Positions 29,119 to 39,481 are shown, counted from the stretch's first letter. The stretch is DNA of 64,000 nt from Methylothermaceae bacteria B42 (GCA_001566965.1 LSNW01000030.1:186001-250000), one strand, 5' to 3'. A program made the numbers and translations. Notes: a model not told the origin generated them from the letters alone.

Positions 29119-30504
29119 ATGGACTTCCTGCCCATTTACCTCAATGTTCGCCAAAAACCGTGCCTGGTGGTTGGGGGCGGGCCGGTCGCCCTGCGTAAAA
29201 TCGAGCTTTTGCTTAGGGCAAATGCGGATGTGACCGCCGTTGCCCCGCACTTTATCCCGGCCATTAAAAACTTACTCCCCCCCCATAAACTTATTGCAAA
29301 ACCTTTCTCCGCAAAATCGCTGGAAGGTTTTTTTCTCGTAATCGCCGCCACGGATAATCGGGAAACCAACAAAATAATTTCAGAAGCCGCCCAATCTCAT
29401 GGCATATTGGTCAATACGGTAGATCAGCCCGAGACTTGCGATTTTATTATGCCAGCCATCGTGGACCGTTCCCCCGTCCTGGTGGCTATCTCCAGCGGCG
29501 GTAAAGCACCGGTGCTGGCGAGATTGCTCAGGACCCGGCTGGAAAGTCTGATTCCCGCTAATTTCGGCCGCCTGGCCGAACTGGCGGGTCAATTCAGGGA
29601 TCAAGTCAAACAAGCCATTGCCAGTCCCGAGCGGCGCCGTCGTTTCTGGGAACGCACGCTACAAGGCGCGGCAGGAGAATTGATGCTTTCCGGCCAAGCA
29701 CAAGCGGCCAAGGCAAACATGGCCCAAGCATTGCAGCATGAATTGGAGGATAAAACCCCAATGGGCCATGTTGCACTGGTAGGCGCGGGACCGGGTGATC
29801 CTGATTTGTTGACATTCCGGGCCTTGCGTTTGCTCCAGGAAGCCGATGTGGTAGTGTACGACCGGCTGGTCACGCCAGAGATTTTGAACCTGATCCGCCG
29901 GGACGCGGAAAAAATTTATGCTGGCAAGGCGCGCTCCCAACATGCCCTTCCCCAAGAGCAAATCAATCACTTGCTCGCGCGTCTGGCCGAAGAGGGCAAA
30001 CGAGTCGTCCGGCTCAAAGGCGGTGATCCTTTCATCTTCGGCCGCGGCGGGGAAGAAATCGAAACCCTGGCGGAACAAGGCATTCCATTCCTGGTGGTTC
30101 CCGGCATTACCGCGGCTTCCGGCTGCGCCGCCTATGCCGGCATTCCCTTGACCCACCGCGATTATGCTCAATCGTGCCTGTTTGTCACCGGCCACCGCAA
30201 GAACGACAGGCCCAATCTGGACTGGGAGAAATTAATCGTTCCACGCCAGACATTGGTCATTTACATGGGGATGTTGGGCTTAGAAGAAATTTGCCGGTCC
30301 CTGATCACCCATGGCATGTCGCCGGCCATGCCTGCCGCTCTGGTCCAGCAAGGCACCACTCCCCAGCAAAAGGTAATCACCGCCACGGTGGCAACCTTGC
30401 CCGAACAAGCCAAAAACGCTCAGCCACCTACACTTATTATTATTGGGGAGGTTGTCTCCCTGCATACCCAGTTGAAATGGTTTCAAGGAAAAACGAGAGA
30501 ATGA
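29119..30504 (+). CDS. cysG: Trifunctional siroheme synthase
   Basis: Three activities in one 461-residue chain: an N-terminal precorrin-2 dehydrogenase and ferrochelatase (about 1-210, with [18 protein letters not shown] and [16 protein letters not shown]) and a C-terminal uroporphyrinogen-III methyltransferase (about 217-457, with [43 protein letters not shown] and [20 protein letters not shown]). The product siroheme serves sulfite and nitrite reductases. Its end overlaps the next gene by 4 nt, coupling it to a lipoprotein. Confidence 0.97.
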   Translation: MDFLPIYLNVRQKPCLVVGGGPVALRKIELLLRANADVTAVAPHFIPAIKNLLPPHKLIAKPFSAKSLEGFFLVIAATDNRETNKIISEAAQSHGILVNTVDQPETCDFIMPAIVDRSPVLVAISSGGKAPVLARLLRTRLESLIPANFGRLAELAGQFRDQVKQAIASPERRRRFWERTLQGAAGELMLSGQAQAAKANMAQALQHELEDKTPMGHVALVGAGPGDPDLLTFRALRLLQEADVVVYDRLVTPEILNLIRRDAEKIYAGKARSQHALPQEQINHLLARLAEEGKRVVRLKGGDPFIFGRGGEEIETLAEQGIPFLVVPGITAASGCAAYAGIPLTHRDYAQSCLFVTGHRKNDRPNLDWEKLIVPRQTLVIYMGMLGLEEICRSLITHGMSPAMPAALVQQGTTPQQKVITATVATLPEQAKNAQPPTLIIIGEVVSLHTQLKWFQGKTRE

Positions 30505-31457
30505 AAAAACTTGCCACGCTTCTCTTGCTATTGCTATTGAGCGCCTGTTCGCAATCTCCGAAACCGGTGAAAACCTGGCAATTGTCCTCGCAAGGCCTTA
30601 CCGCCGCGGCAGTCAATGACAACTTTGCTTTGCTTGCCACCATTGAACAAGGCGGGCTGTTGTGGCAACTGAAACCGAAAAAATTGCGTCACCAGTTCCG
30701 CCATGGGAATAGCAAAGTACAAGCCATCATTGCCGTAACCTTAACCGATGATGGCCAATATGCCATCACCGCTGATCGGGAAGGGTTGGCCTGGTGGTCA
30801 GCCAAGACCGGCAAACCCCTGGCCACCTGGATACTGGAAGGCATTCAAGCGGTTGCACTTTCTAAAGATGGGCGCTGGGCCTTGATCGGGCTCACCGATA
30901 AAGCCGTCTATTTATCGCTATCCACAGGAAAAACCCGCTTTGCTTTTCCCCACGATCATAAAGTCACCACCGTCTCTTTGGACAAAAAAGGACGCTTTGC
31001 CTTGACCGGCGGCAATGACGGCCAGGCCAAACTATGGGATTTACGCAACGGCAAACTGATTCATAGCTGGGAACATGCCACCAAACTGGCAACGGTCACC
31101 CTCTCTCCCCGAGGCACCTACGCCATGACCAATGCCAATCTGGGACCCATCCGGATCTGGAAAACCCGTACCGGTAAACGCGTGTGGCAGCTGGGCCCGA
31201 AATTCACTACCGCCACCAGCGCCGTTTTTTCTCCCAAGGAAGGTTTATTGGCTATCGGCCACCCATCTCAGGGAATAGACTTGTGGCACCTGAAAAGCGG
31301 CAAACGTCTACGTCATTTTGATCCATTACGACCAGATAGCTGGCGCCCCTCCGCCAGTCCTGTTCTTGCCTTGGCCTTTGCCCACGGAAGCAAATATTTG
31401 CTCAGTGCAACCTCAGACGGCACCGTTCAAAAATGGCGAATCAAGAAAAAGAAATAA
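30501..31457 (+). CDS. Lipoprotein with WD40-like beta-propeller repeats
   Basis: A secreted protein of 318 residues. The lipoprotein signal [19 protein letters not shown] has a lipobox LSAC at residues 13-16. The rest is a series of WD40-like units of about 40 residues, for example LTDDGQYAITADREGLAWWS, LDKKGRFALTGGNDGQAKLW and FAHGSKYLLSATSDGTVQKW, suggesting a beta-propeller of about six or seven blades. It probably mediates protein contacts in the periplasm; no catalytic site is seen. The start overlaps the cysG stop (ATGA), but a shared role with siroheme synthesis is not obvious. Confidence 0.85.
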   Translation: MKKLATLLLLLLLSACSQSPKPVKTWQLSSQGLTAAAVNDNFALLATIEQGGLLWQLKPKKLRHQFRHGNSKVQAIIAVTLTDDGQYAITADREGLAWWSAKTGKPLATWILEGIQAVALSKDGRWALIGLTDKAVYLSLSTGKTRFAFPHDHKVTTVSLDKKGRFALTGGNDGQAKLWDLRNGKLIHSWEHATKLATVTLSPRGTYAMTNANLGPIRIWKTRTGKRVWQLGPKFTTATSAVFSPKEGLLAIGHPSQGIDLWHLKSGKRLRHFDPLRPDSWRPSASPVLALAFAHGSKYLLSATSDGTVQKWRIKKKK

Positions 31458-32366
31458 TTATCCCCACAACCAGGCCGCCCCTCTCACGCCGCTGGAATCG
31501 CCGAATTTGGGGGCCAGTAATTGCGTATCCACCCGGTCGGAAAAAACATAGCGCTGCCAAAGCCTGGGCACTGTTTGATACCAGCGTTGGCATTGTGACA
31601 ACCCGCCGCCCAGCACAATAGCATCTGGATCCAAAATGTTGATGACATGCGCTAGTGCCCGGGCCAGACGGTGTTCATAGCGTTGCAAGGCTTTTTCACA
31701 CTTTAAATCGCCAGAAGCTGCTTGAGTCACAATGGCTTCACTCGATAATTGTTTGCCGGTAGCCTTCAAAAAATCATTGCTCAATCCCGATCCGGAAAGA
31801 AAAGTCTCGATACAGCCGTGTAGGCCGCAATAACACGGTGGACCCGGGATTTCACCGTTATCGGGCCAGGGCAGTGGATTATGCCCCCATTCGCCACAAA
31901 TGCCATTGGGCCCTTGCAGCAGTTTATCCTGAACGACAATCCCGCCTCCCACACCGGTCCCCAAAATTACCCCAAAAACCACCGGCAATCCGGCCGCAGC
32001 GCCGTCGCTGGCTTCCGATAAGGCAAAACAGTCGGCATCGTTGGCAATTCGCAACGGCCGTTGCAATAAATTTTCCAGATCTTCCTTGAGAGCCCGATCA
32101 TTGAGCCAGACAGAATTACAATTTTTCATCCGGCCTGTCTTTCGAGATACCGTTCCCGGGGTTCCGACACCCACCTGGCCTTTTCTTCCCATTTCAGTCT
32201 CAGCTTGTTCAACCAAGCCCGCAATCGCCCTTAAGGTCGCTTGATAATCATGTTTTGGCGTCGCAATACGGCGGCGGTAAACCGCTTGATTTTCCTCGTC
32301 CAAGGCGATGATCTCGATCTTGGTGCCACCCAAGTCAACACCAAAACGCAGATGAGACCGAGGCAT
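31458..32366 (-). CDS. ROK family sugar kinase
   Basis: A 302-residue cytosolic kinase. The phosphate-binding motif RFGVDLGGTKIEIIAL is at residues 7-22; the ROK zinc motif CYCGLHGCIETF follows at about 177-188 and GTGVGGGIV lies near residue 136. Such kinases phosphorylate fructose, glucose or N-acetylglucosamine (Mak, GlcK or NagK types); I cannot fix the sugar from the sequence. It is convergent with the propeller lipoprotein, whose stop is immediately adjacent with no spacer, and lies after the cytochrome c gene behind a hairpin. Confidence 0.9.
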   Translation of the reverse strand: MPRSHLRFGVDLGGTKIEIIALDEENQAVYRRRIATPKHDYQATLRAIAGLVEQAETEMGRKGQVGVGTPGTVSRKTGRMKNCNSVWLNDRALKEDLENLLQRPLRIANDADCFALSEASDGAAAGLPVVFGVILGTGVGGGIVVQDKLLQGPNGICGEWGHNPLPWPDNGEIPGPPCYCGLHGCIETFLSGSGLSNDFLKATGKQLSSEAIVTQAASGDLKCEKALQRYEHRLARALAHVINILDPDAIVLGGGLSQCQRWYQTVPRLWQRYVFSDRVDTQLLAPKFGDSSGVRGAAWLWG

Positions 32367-32387
32367 TTTAATTGTCCATACAACGAC

Positions 32388-32412
32388 AACGGCCCGGAAA
32401 AACCGGGCCGTT
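32388..32412 (-). terminator. Terminator-like hairpin after the cytochrome c gene
   Basis: AACGGCCCGG (32388-32397) and CCGGGCCGTT (32403-32412) form a perfect 10-bp G+C-rich stem with a 5-nt loop, 26 nt past the cytochrome stop. No strong U tract follows on the minus strand (the T run is in the loop), so it may act as an mRNA-stabilising end or partial terminator before the ROK kinase gene. Confidence 0.65.
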
Positions 32413-32438
32413 ATAGGATCTACTCGAAAAGGAAATGA

Positions 32439-32876
32439 TCAGCTGGCTGCTTTGCATTCCTTCATTTTGTCCTTCAAGGACGCGGGCTTTTTCACCTTGC
32501 CTTTGATTTTGCCATCAGACAAAGCTTTCAGATAGGAGTAGAGCGCATCCAATGCCTGCTCTTCAGACATGCAGGTTTTTTCCACCAAGCCGATTTCCAT
32601 GATCTTGGGCGCCATCGGAGTCATGATAGTACCAGCACGACCTTCCTTGACCACTTTAATGAAATCTTCCTTGCTCAGCTTCTTGATGCTTTCAGTCAAA
32701 TCGGGGAAAGGACGAACATCATGGCAAGTCCCACAACCCCGGCCTGCGGCGCGCTCGTAAATTTTCATCCCCAGCCAAAGCATCTCATCTTCGGTAAAAT
32801 CGACGGCAAAAGCCATGGATGACATGCCCATGCTCACAATCATGGCAGCGCCTAAGATAACTTTATGAAATTTCAT
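32439..32876 (-). CDS. Periplasmic monohaem cytochrome c
   Basis: A secreted 145-residue class I cytochrome c. Signal peptide at about residues 1-24 (GAAMIVSMGMSSMAFA), haem motif CGTCH at about 52-56 in RAAGRGCGTCHDVRPFPD, and a likely axial Met in GTIMTPMAPKIME. A Lys-rich tail ends the chain. It has a near-perfect ribosome binding site (TAAGGAGG six bases before the start), suggesting high expression, and its own 3' hairpin. Its redox partner is not visible. Alternative c-type families cannot be excluded. Confidence 0.88.
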   Translation of the reverse strand: MKFHKVILGAAMIVSMGMSSMAFAVDFTEDEMLWLGMKIYERAAGRGCGTCHDVRPFPDLTESIKKLSKEDFIKVVKEGRAGTIMTPMAPKIMEIGLVEKTCMSEEQALDALYSYLKALSDGKIKGKVKKPASLKDKMKECKAAS

Positions 32877-33048
32877 TCATTTCCTCCTTAGATTCAAATT
32901 TAAGGTGTATCCACGATAACGGCTATTTCATGAATTAACCCTGAACTTTTCTTGACCTTTCAAACCATTACCGAACTCCCTTGCAAGAGATTGAAATTAT
33001 ATCAAATTCACCGCCTTGAAATGCCGGGATTATTTCCCGAGAGTATCT

Positions 33049-34629
33049 TCATAATTCCCTGGTCGCTTTAAATTGCACCAGTGGCCAGCGTTCTTCGGCT
33101 AATTGCAGATTGACCCGGCTGGGAGCCAAATAGACCAGAAAATCTCCGCCATCTAGCGCCAGATACTCGAAGTTCTTGCGTTTGAAGTCTTCCAGCATTT
33201 TGGGGTCTTCACACTCGATCCAGCGGGCGGTGGCCACACTCACATTTTCGTAACTACACTCAACGTTGTACTCGCTTTTCAAGCGGAAAGCCGTAACGTC
33301 GAACTGCAAAACCCCGACCGCGCCCAAAATCAAATCGTTGTTTTTCAGGGGGCGGAATACCTGGGTCGCGCCTTCCTCGCTCAACTGAATCAAACCCTTG
33401 TGCAGCGCCTTGGCACGCAGGGGGTCCTTGAGCGCTACCCGGCGGAAAAGTTCCGGGGCGAAATAGGGAATGCCGCCGAACTTGAGCTTTTCCCCCTGGG
33501 TGAAGGTATCGGCCACCTGGATGGTGCCGTGATTGTAAAGCCCGATGATATCGCCTGGCCACGCTTCTTCCACGTTTTTGCGGCTGGCAGCCTGGAAAGT
33601 GATGGCATTGGCGACATTGATGGATTTCCCCAAACGGACGTGCTGCAGTTTCATGCCTTTTTGGTATTTCCCGGAGCAGATCCGCAGAAAGGCAATCCGG
33701 TCCCGGTGCTGGGGATCCATGTTGGCCTGGATCTTGAAAACGAAGCCGGTGAATTTACGTTCATCGGGAGAAACCACCCGCTCCAGAGCCTGACGTGGCT
33801 GTGGCAGTGGGGCGTATTGGGCAAAGGCGTCGAGCAGTTCCAGCACGCCAAAGTTATTGATGGCGGAACCGAAGAAAACCGGGGTTTGCTTGCCTTCACG
33901 GTATTTCTCCGTGACGAATTCGTGACTGGCGCCGCGCACCAGTTCTATCTCTTCCCGTAGCTCCTCCGCCTGATCGCCTATTTTTTCTTCCAGCAAAGGG
34001 TTATCCAAGCCTTGGATAATTTCCCCCTTGACGACCCGGTCTCGGTGGCGGGCGTCAAACAAATGCACGGCATCTTCATAGAGGTGATAGACCCCCTGGA
34101 AGCGCTTGCCCATGCCGATGGGCCAGGTGACCGGTGCGCATTCAATCCCCAGCACAGATTCGATTTCATCCAAAAGCTCGATGGGATCACGCCCTTCCCG
34201 GTCCAGCTTGTTGATGAATGTGATAATTGGAGTGTCACGCAGACGGCAAACCTCCATTAATTTGATGGTCCGCTCCTCCACCCCCTTGGCGCTGTCGATG
34301 ACCATCAAGGCAGAGTCTACGGCGGTCAAGGTCCGGTATGTGTCCTCGGAAAAGTCGGCGTGTCCCGGGGTATCAAGCAAATTCATTAAACAACCTGCAT
34401 GCTCGAACTGCATCACCGAGGTGGTCACCGAAATCCCCCGTTGCTTCTCCATTTCCATCCAGTCGGAAGTCGCATGACGCGAGGCTTTGCGCCCCTTGAC
34501 CGCGCCCGCCAACTGAATGGCGCCGCCGAATAATAAGAGCTTTTCCGTCAACGTGGTCTTCCCGGCATCAGGGTGGGAAATGATGGCAAAGGTGCGGCGT
34601 TTTTGAATTTCTTGTAAACGTTCTGTCAT
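33049..34629 (-). CDS. prfC: Peptide chain release factor 3
   Basis: A translational GTPase of 526 residues that frees RF1 and RF2 from the ribosome. G motifs: [13 protein letters not shown] (about 18-30), [15 protein letters not shown] (about 84-98) and INKLDRE (about 139-145). The C-terminal part with [17 protein letters not shown] is typical of RF3 and separates it from EF-G. It has a monocistronic look: 172 nt to the cytochrome gene downstream and a mobile-element relic upstream. Confidence 0.97.
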   Translation of the reverse strand: MTERLQEIQKRRTFAIISHPDAGKTTLTEKLLLFGGAIQLAGAVKGRKASRHATSDWMEMEKQRGISVTTSVMQFEHAGCLMNLLDTPGHADFSEDTYRTLTAVDSALMVIDSAKGVEERTIKLMEVCRLRDTPIITFINKLDREGRDPIELLDEIESVLGIECAPVTWPIGMGKRFQGVYHLYEDAVHLFDARHRDRVVKGEIIQGLDNPLLEEKIGDQAEELREEIELVRGASHEFVTEKYREGKQTPVFFGSAINNFGVLELLDAFAQYAPLPQPRQALERVVSPDERKFTGFVFKIQANMDPQHRDRIAFLRICSGKYQKGMKLQHVRLGKSINVANAITFQAASRKNVEEAWPGDIIGLYNHGTIQVADTFTQGEKLKFGGIPYFAPELFRRVALKDPLRAKALHKGLIQLSEEGATQVFRPLKNNDLILGAVGVLQFDVTAFRLKSEYNVECSYENVSVATARWIECEDPKMLEDFKRKNFEYLALDGGDFLVYLAPSRVNLQLAEERWPLVQFKATREL

Positions 34630-34772
34630 GATTAAATTTATGGAAAATCAACAATTATAGCGTGGTTAAGCCTTTCTCTGACTTGTAGGTTTCATCTCAG
34701 TTCAGCGCTTTTCATGTCACCTCGAGATGGAAGGGACTTTTCCCGAACCATTACGATGAATCAAGCTCCGTA
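34630..34772. other. prfC upstream spacer
   Basis: About 140 bp between prfC and the MITE-like element. It should contain the prfC promoter, but I see no clear boxes, ribosomal RNA, tRNA or reading frame. The remaining 87 bp between the element and gltA hold a T-rich run, a possible -35 (TTGATT at 35071-35076) and the ribosome binding site AGGAGC of gltA. Confidence 0.4.
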
Positions 34773-35035
34773 TTAACCCGAATATTTCACCAGCCGACTT
34801 CGGGCTCTCATATAATTTATTGATTCGGGAAAAGAAGATGCTTCAATTTAACAGTGTTCACGAAGTACAATTTGTCCCCGGCCCGAATCCTATCCCGGCC
34901 CTGGCTGGTCCAGGCACGCCTGGACTTGGGCTTCCTTCAAGCCATAGCTATGGCTATGCCTTTCAGTCCAGCCCGGCGTCCAGTCGCACCTGTCCTGCGC
35001 CATCATCCAGGATGCTGGTGAAATATTCAGGTTAA
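34773..35035. mobile_element. MITE-like element with 22-bp terminal inverted repeats
   Basis: A 263-bp gene-free unit bounded by TTAACCCGAATATTTCACCA... (34773-34794) and its inverted copy (35014-35035), identical at 21 of 22 positions. Inside lie a hairpin GTCCAGG/CCTGGAC (34908-34914, 34919-34925) and a perfect 16-bp palindrome AGCCATAGCTATGGCT (34940-34955). No transposase frame is present, so if mobile it would depend on a partner transposase outside the window. No clear target duplication is seen at the two ends. It lies between divergent prfC and gltA. Confidence 0.75.
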
Positions 35036-35122
35036 TGTCATCAATCAATTATTTGCTCCATGGTTTTTTTTTGATTCGGGGTCTATGGTAATCTTAATGA
35101 ATTTTCAAACAGGAGCACTCCC

Positions 35123-36505
35123 ATGTCTGCCACAGACAAAAGCACACAAAACGACGGGGTTTTTTTCACCCTGACGGATGAGCGCGACGGCCAACAGTAC
35201 CGTTTGCCCCTGCTTTTCGGAACGTTGGGCGCCCCGGCCATTGATATCCGCAATTTTTACAACACCTCCGGCGTTCTTACCTACGATCCGGGATTTACCT
35301 CCACCGCGGCATGCAGCTCCGCCATCACCTACATTGATGGCGATGAAGGCATCCTGCTTTACCGGGGCTATCCCATCCAGGAACTGGCCGTTCAAAGCGA
35401 TTACATGGAAGTCTGCTATTTGCTCCTTTATGGAGAGCTGCCTTCTGCTGAAGCAAAGGCGGAATTCGAGCGGGACATCAAGCTCCACACCATGCTCCAC
35501 GATCAGCTGATGCTGTTCTTCCGGGGATTCACCCGCAACGCTCACCCCATGGCCATCATGGTGGGCGTGGTCGGCGCGCTATCGGCTTTTTACCACGACA
35601 GCACCGATATCAGAGACCCGCAGCAACGGATGCTGGCGGCCTATCGCATAATTGCCAAGATGCCCACCATCGGCGCCTATGCCTATCGTTACTCTCTCGG
35701 CCGCCCGTTTGTCTATCCCAAAAATGATTTCAGCTACGCGGAAAACCTGCTGTACATGACCTTTTCCGTCCCCACCGAGGAGTACATACCCAACCCGGTA
35801 CTGGTGAAAGCGCTGGACCGGATTTTGATTCTTCACGCCGATCACGAGCAAAATGCCTCCACTTCCACGGTTCGCCTGGCGGGTTCTTCAGGAGCCAATC
35901 CATTTGCCTGTATCGCCGCAGGCATCGCTTCCCTGTGGGGTCCTGCCCATGGGGGCGCCAATGAAGCGGTGCTTAAAATGCTCACGGAAATCGGAGATAA
36001 GAGCCGGATTCCGGAATACATTAAGCGCGCCAAGGATAAAAACGATCCTTTCCGCTTGATGGGTTTTGGCCACAGGGTTTATAAAAATTACGACCCGCGC
36101 GCCCAAATCATGCGCGAGACCTGCCACGAAGTGTTGACAGAGCTGGGCATTAAAGACGACCCCCTGCTCGATCTGGCCATGGAATTGGAGCGGATCGCCC
36201 TTCAAGACGACTATTTTATCGAGCGAAAACTTTATCCCAACGTGGATTTTTATACCGGCATCATTATGCGGGCCATGGGTTTTCCCACCAACATGTTCAC
36301 GGTATTGTTCGCCATTGGCCGCACTGTTGGCTGGGTCGCCCATTGGAAAGAGATGATTGCCGATCCCAAAATCAAAATCGGTCGCCCTCGTCAGCTCTAT
36401 GTTGGTCATCCCAAGCGTGAATATATCCCGCTGGAAAAACGCAAACAGACCGAAACCCGTGGTTGGAGCCGGTTATGGGGCGGAGGCAATAAAAACGGTA
36501 AATAA
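35123..36505 (+). CDS. gltA: Citrate synthase
   Basis: Condenses oxaloacetate and acetyl-CoA to citrate. The 460-residue chain carries [34 protein letters not shown] with a catalytic His (about 237-256), [17 protein letters not shown], and [18 protein letters not shown] with the second His (about 310-327), then the active Asp in [11 protein letters not shown]. It is about 30 residues longer than the 427-residue E. coli enzyme, with a basic/Gly-rich C-terminal extension. The ribosome binding site CAGGAGC supports the start. The MITE-like element lies 87 bp upstream and might affect its promoter. Confidence 0.97.
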   Translation: MSATDKSTQNDGVFFTLTDERDGQQYRLPLLFGTLGAPAIDIRNFYNTSGVLTYDPGFTSTAACSSAITYIDGDEGILLYRGYPIQELAVQSDYMEVCYLLLYGELPSAEAKAEFERDIKLHTMLHDQLMLFFRGFTRNAHPMAIMVGVVGALSAFYHDSTDIRDPQQRMLAAYRIIAKMPTIGAYAYRYSLGRPFVYPKNDFSYAENLLYMTFSVPTEEYIPNPVLVKALDRILILHADHEQNASTSTVRLAGSSGANPFACIAAGIASLWGPAHGGANEAVLKMLTEIGDKSRIPEYIKRAKDKNDPFRLMGFGHRVYKNYDPRAQIMRETCHEVLTELGIKDDPLLDLAMELERIALQDDYFIERKLYPNVDFYTGIIMRAMGFPTNMFTVLFAIGRTVGWVAHWKEMIADPKIKIGRPRQLYVGHPKREYIPLEKRKQTETRGWSRLWGGGNKNGK

Positions 36506-36604
36506 TCTGTCACCGGCTCCGGATCAAGGTTTACTTGCATGGTTCGCAGGCAACCGAGGAAGAACAGCTAGTAATAGCTCATTCATTAGGAAAATAAAAA
36601 ACTT

Positions 36605-38506
36605 ATGGAAATTCCGGAGTCTCCCCGCCTGATGATTAATATGCTTACACGCGGCTGTTTTTTATTTTTTCTGGTGTTTATGGCAAGCTGTGCGCCGCTG
36701 CAACCACAGCCAAGTCCGCTCCCATCCCCGACCATAGATTGGGAACGGCATGCCCGGGCGCTATCCCGGGCAGGGAAACATACCCAAGCCGCCATGAAAT
36801 ATCAGCAGGGTGCTGAAACCATCACCGGCGCCCAGCGGCAGCGTTATCTGCTTTATGCCGCCCAGGAATTACTCAAAGCAGGCGATACCCAAGCGGCCAC
36901 CAGGCTGCTGGCAAAAATTCGCCCGGATCAACTGCCACCACAGGACCAAATTCCCCATGCTCTGCTGGCTGCACAATTGGCTTTGGATTCTGGGGAGCCG
37001 GGAGAAGCCTTGTCCATTCTGGAAAGGATTCATCCCAACCAATTACCAAAACCCCAGCGGATTCATTATCACAAAATCCGGGCCGCTTCATTTGCGATAT
37101 TGGGTAACTTAAAAAACAGCCTTCAGGAGCGGTTGACCCTCTCCCAATTGCTGAGAACAGCCCAGGAAATCGAGGAGAATAATCAGGCGATTTTGGAAGC
37201 TTTGTTATTGCTTTCCCCCGATGAGCTCGAACAAATACAGACCATTCCCCATCGCGACATGCCAGGGTGGGTAGCACTGGCCCGGATAATAAGCCGATAT
37301 TCGTCCCTGTCCCCGGAACTGGAGCGGGCCTTATACCGATGGCGGCTGGCTTACCCTGATCACCCGGCCAAATATCGGCGTTTTTTGGAACATTTTTTAG
37401 CGCAGCGCCAACGTTCTTTTCAACCACCCCAACAAATCGCGGTTTTGTTACCGCAGTCCGGCCCCTTTCAAAATGCCGCCGAAGCCATCAAAACCGGGAT
37501 TGCCACGGCACAAAACCTGCCCAGTAATTCCTATTTCCCGGCTTTGAGTTACTACGATAGTGAATCTGCCGATCCCGTTTCTCTCTACCAACAGGCATCC
37601 CAGGAAGGTGCTGAATTGATCCTAGGCCCTTTGCAAAAAAGCAACGTCGAACAGCTGGGACAAATCACAAAACTCAATCCGCCGGTTCTCTCCCTCAACC
37701 GGATCGAAAATTTATACCGCAGCGGCCTCTATCAATTTTCTTTAAGCCCGGAAGAGGAAGCCCGCCAAGTCGCCAACAGTGCCTGGCTACACAATCATCA
37801 GCGGGCATTGATTTTGGTGCCTGATACCGCCTTTGGCCAAAGAATTGGCGAATATTTCGCCAGTTATTGGCAGACCCTGGGCGGCACTGTCCTGGAAATC
37901 CAATACTTCGATAATACGGTTTCCGATTTTTCCAAGCCCATTGAGCGCTTGCTCAATATTGATGAAAGCCGCCAGCGCTTTCGCAGCTTAAAAAGGGTGA
38001 TTGGGAACGCTGTGATGGAAACCCGGATCCGGCGGGATGCGGACTTTCTCTTTCTTGTCGCCAACCCCAAACAAGGGCGGCTGATCCGGCCCCAACTGTT
38101 GTTCTACCGTGCCGAATACCTGCCTGTGTACGCTACCTCGTCAATCTACGGCGGTCACCGCAACCCACGCTGGGATAAGGATCTGGAGGGGGTACGTTTT
38201 TGTGACATTCCCTGGCTGCTCGGTGGCGAATATCAAAATGCTCCCTCACTGCAAGCCTTTGAGGCCGAGCAGGGAAGGTTTCCCGGGCCCTATCTACGGT
38301 TGGTTGCCCTGGGCATTGATGCCTATCACCTGCCCTTCACCCTGCTGGTCAACGGACAACGCTATCCAGGCACTACCGGTGCCTTGACCCTCCGGGACGA
38401 TGGGCATATCGCCCGCCAGTTGACCTGCGCCGAATTCAAAAATGGGGTACCCGTGATCTATGGCATGGCACCCGATATTGTGATTGATGTGCCCGAAGAA
38501 GAATAA
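36605..38506 (+). CDS. lpoA: LppC/LpoA-type lipoprotein, penicillin-binding-protein activator
   Basis: An outer-membrane lipoprotein of up to 633 residues that, in E. coli, activates PBP1a. The N-terminus has a lipoprotein signal with lipobox FMASC near residue 29. A TPR-like part (about 40-270) is followed by a periplasmic-binding-fold domain (about 275-630), with IAVLLPQSGPFQNAAEAIKTG and GAELILGPLQKSNVEQL as the LppC signature. In-frame ATGs at 36632 and 36641 give a more usual signal peptide and may be the real start. The order lpoA-yraN-gmhA is conserved in gammaproteobacteria. Confidence 0.9.
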   Translation: MEIPESPRLMINMLTRGCFLFFLVFMASCAPLQPQPSPLPSPTIDWERHARALSRAGKHTQAAMKYQQGAETITGAQRQRYLLYAAQELLKAGDTQAATRLLAKIRPDQLPPQDQIPHALLAAQLALDSGEPGEALSILERIHPNQLPKPQRIHYHKIRAASFAILGNLKNSLQERLTLSQLLRTAQEIEENNQAILEALLLLSPDELEQIQTIPHRDMPGWVALARIISRYSSLSPELERALYRWRLAYPDHPAKYRRFLEHFLAQRQRSFQPPQQIAVLLPQSGPFQNAAEAIKTGIATAQNLPSNSYFPALSYYDSESADPVSLYQQASQEGAELILGPLQKSNVEQLGQITKLNPPVLSLNRIENLYRSGLYQFSLSPEEEARQVANSAWLHNHQRALILVPDTAFGQRIGEYFASYWQTLGGTVLEIQYFDNTVSDFSKPIERLLNIDESRQRFRSLKRVIGNAVMETRIRRDADFLFLVANPKQGRLIRPQLLFYRAEYLPVYATSSIYGGHRNPRWDKDLEGVRFCDIPWLLGGEYQNAPSLQAFEAEQGRFPGPYLRLVALGIDAYHLPFTLLVNGQRYPGTTGALTLRDDGHIARQLTCAEFKNGVPVIYGMAPDIVIDVPEEE

Positions 38507-38849
38507 CGCCGTAACAGGCAAAACTGCCGAGGAAGAAGCGCTCGCCTTTCTTCAGCAGCAGGGATTGGTATTGCTGACCAAAAATTTCCGCTGCAAACAT
38601 GGGGAAATCGATCTGATATTCAACGACGGTCCCACGCTCGTCTTTGTGGAAGTGCGTTACCGTAAAAACCCCCGGTTTGGTGGCGCCCTGGCCAGCGTGG
38701 ATTACCGTAAACAACAACGTTTGATCCGTTGCGCGGAATATTACCTGATGCAATCTCATTCCAACCAACCGGCCCGGTTCGATGTCGTCGCCATCGATGC
38801 CAATTCCGGCATTCAATGGATCAAAGACGCTTTTCAGGTCACTCTATGA
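38487..38849 (+). CDS. yraN: YraN family protein (UPF0102)
   Basis: A 120-residue nuclease-like protein of the UPF0102 family, with a restriction-endonuclease-like core: GKTAEEEALAFLQQQGL (about 11-27), NFRCKHGEIDLIF and TLVFVEVRYRKNPRFGG, matching the family's E-x-D-x-E/V-E-V-R-x-R pattern. The function is unproven. The ATG at 38487 follows a TTG in frame; it overlaps the end of lpoA by 20 nt and ends inside the gmhA start (4-nt overlap). Confidence 0.93.
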   Translation: MCPKKNNAVTGKTAEEEALAFLQQQGLVLLTKNFRCKHGEIDLIFNDGPTLVFVEVRYRKNPRFGGALASVDYRKQQRLIRCAEYYLMQSHSNQPARFDVVAIDANSGIQWIKDAFQVTL

Positions 38850-39433
38850 ACAACACCGACCGCATCCAACAATGCTTCCAGGAAAATATCGCCCTGCAAC
38901 AAAAGACCCTGGATTTGCTGGCGCCAGCCATCGATTCCGCCGCCCAAATGCTGACCCAGGCTTTATGTCGCGGCGCCAAAATCCTCTGCTGCGGCAATGG
39001 TGGCTCCGCCTCCCAGGCCCAACACTTTACTTCCGAATTATTAAATCGCTTTGAACGGGAACGGCCCGGACTACCCGCCATCCCCCTCACCTGCGATAGC
39101 GCCACCCTGACCTCCATTGCCAACGACACTCACTTTCAAGAAGTTTTCGCCCGCCAAATTCAGGCTTTGGGAAATCAGGGGGATATATTAGTTTTATTCA
39201 CCACCAGCGGCATTTCTCCCAACATTCTGCAGGCAGCAAGGATTGCCCAAGAGCGGGGACTGGCTGTAATTGCTGTCTCCGGAAAAGACGGCGGCGAACT
39301 AACACAAATCCTGGGCGAAAAGGACCTGGAACTGCGGGTGCCCTCCCAAGAAACCCCAAGAATTCAGGAAATCCATCTCCTCATTGCCCACTGCTTGTGT
39401 GATTTGGTGGACAGGAATTTATTTGGGAACTAA
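38846..39433 (+). CDS. gmhA: SIS-domain protein, GmhA/DiaA type
   Basis: A 195-residue sugar-isomerase-fold protein. The core is ILCCGNGGSASQAQHFTSEL (about 45-64) and LFTTSGISPNILQAARIAQE. Family members are either sedoheptulose-7-phosphate isomerase (GmhA, heptose synthesis for LPS) or DiaA, the DnaA-binding initiation factor. The position after yraN is that of diaA in E. coli, so DiaA is at least as likely as GmhA. The end, HLLIAHCLCDLVDRNLF, fits both. Start overlaps yraN by 4 nt. Confidence 0.88.
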   Translation: MNNTDRIQQCFQENIALQQKTLDLLAPAIDSAAQMLTQALCRGAKILCCGNGGSASQAQHFTSELLNRFERERPGLPAIPLTCDSATLTSIANDTHFQEVFARQIQALGNQGDILVLFTTSGISPNILQAARIAQERGLAVIAVSGKDGGELTQILGEKDLELRVPSQETPRIQEIHLLIAHCLCDLVDRNLFGN

Positions 39434-39481
39434 AGCTTTGTCTTCTTAGGTGAGACTATTGATTAACCCGCATCACCATGA

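Noticed and set aside
28834-29250. Longer start for tusA giving 138 residues
   Set aside because: The extra 63 residues run through the promoter gap and into cysG; the 75-residue form is standard.
33025-33040. Short CGGGA/TCCCG hairpin after prfC as a terminator
   Set aside because: A 5-bp stem without a T tract is too weak to claim.
34820-35035. 71-codon open frame inside the MITE-like element
   Set aside because: It is Pro/Ser-rich low-complexity translation of a palindromic, non-coding element, with no ribosome binding site and no recognisable domain.
38729-38848. Longer start for gmhA inside yraN
   Set aside because: The extra residues are the yraN sequence in another frame; the ATG at 38846 gives the family length.
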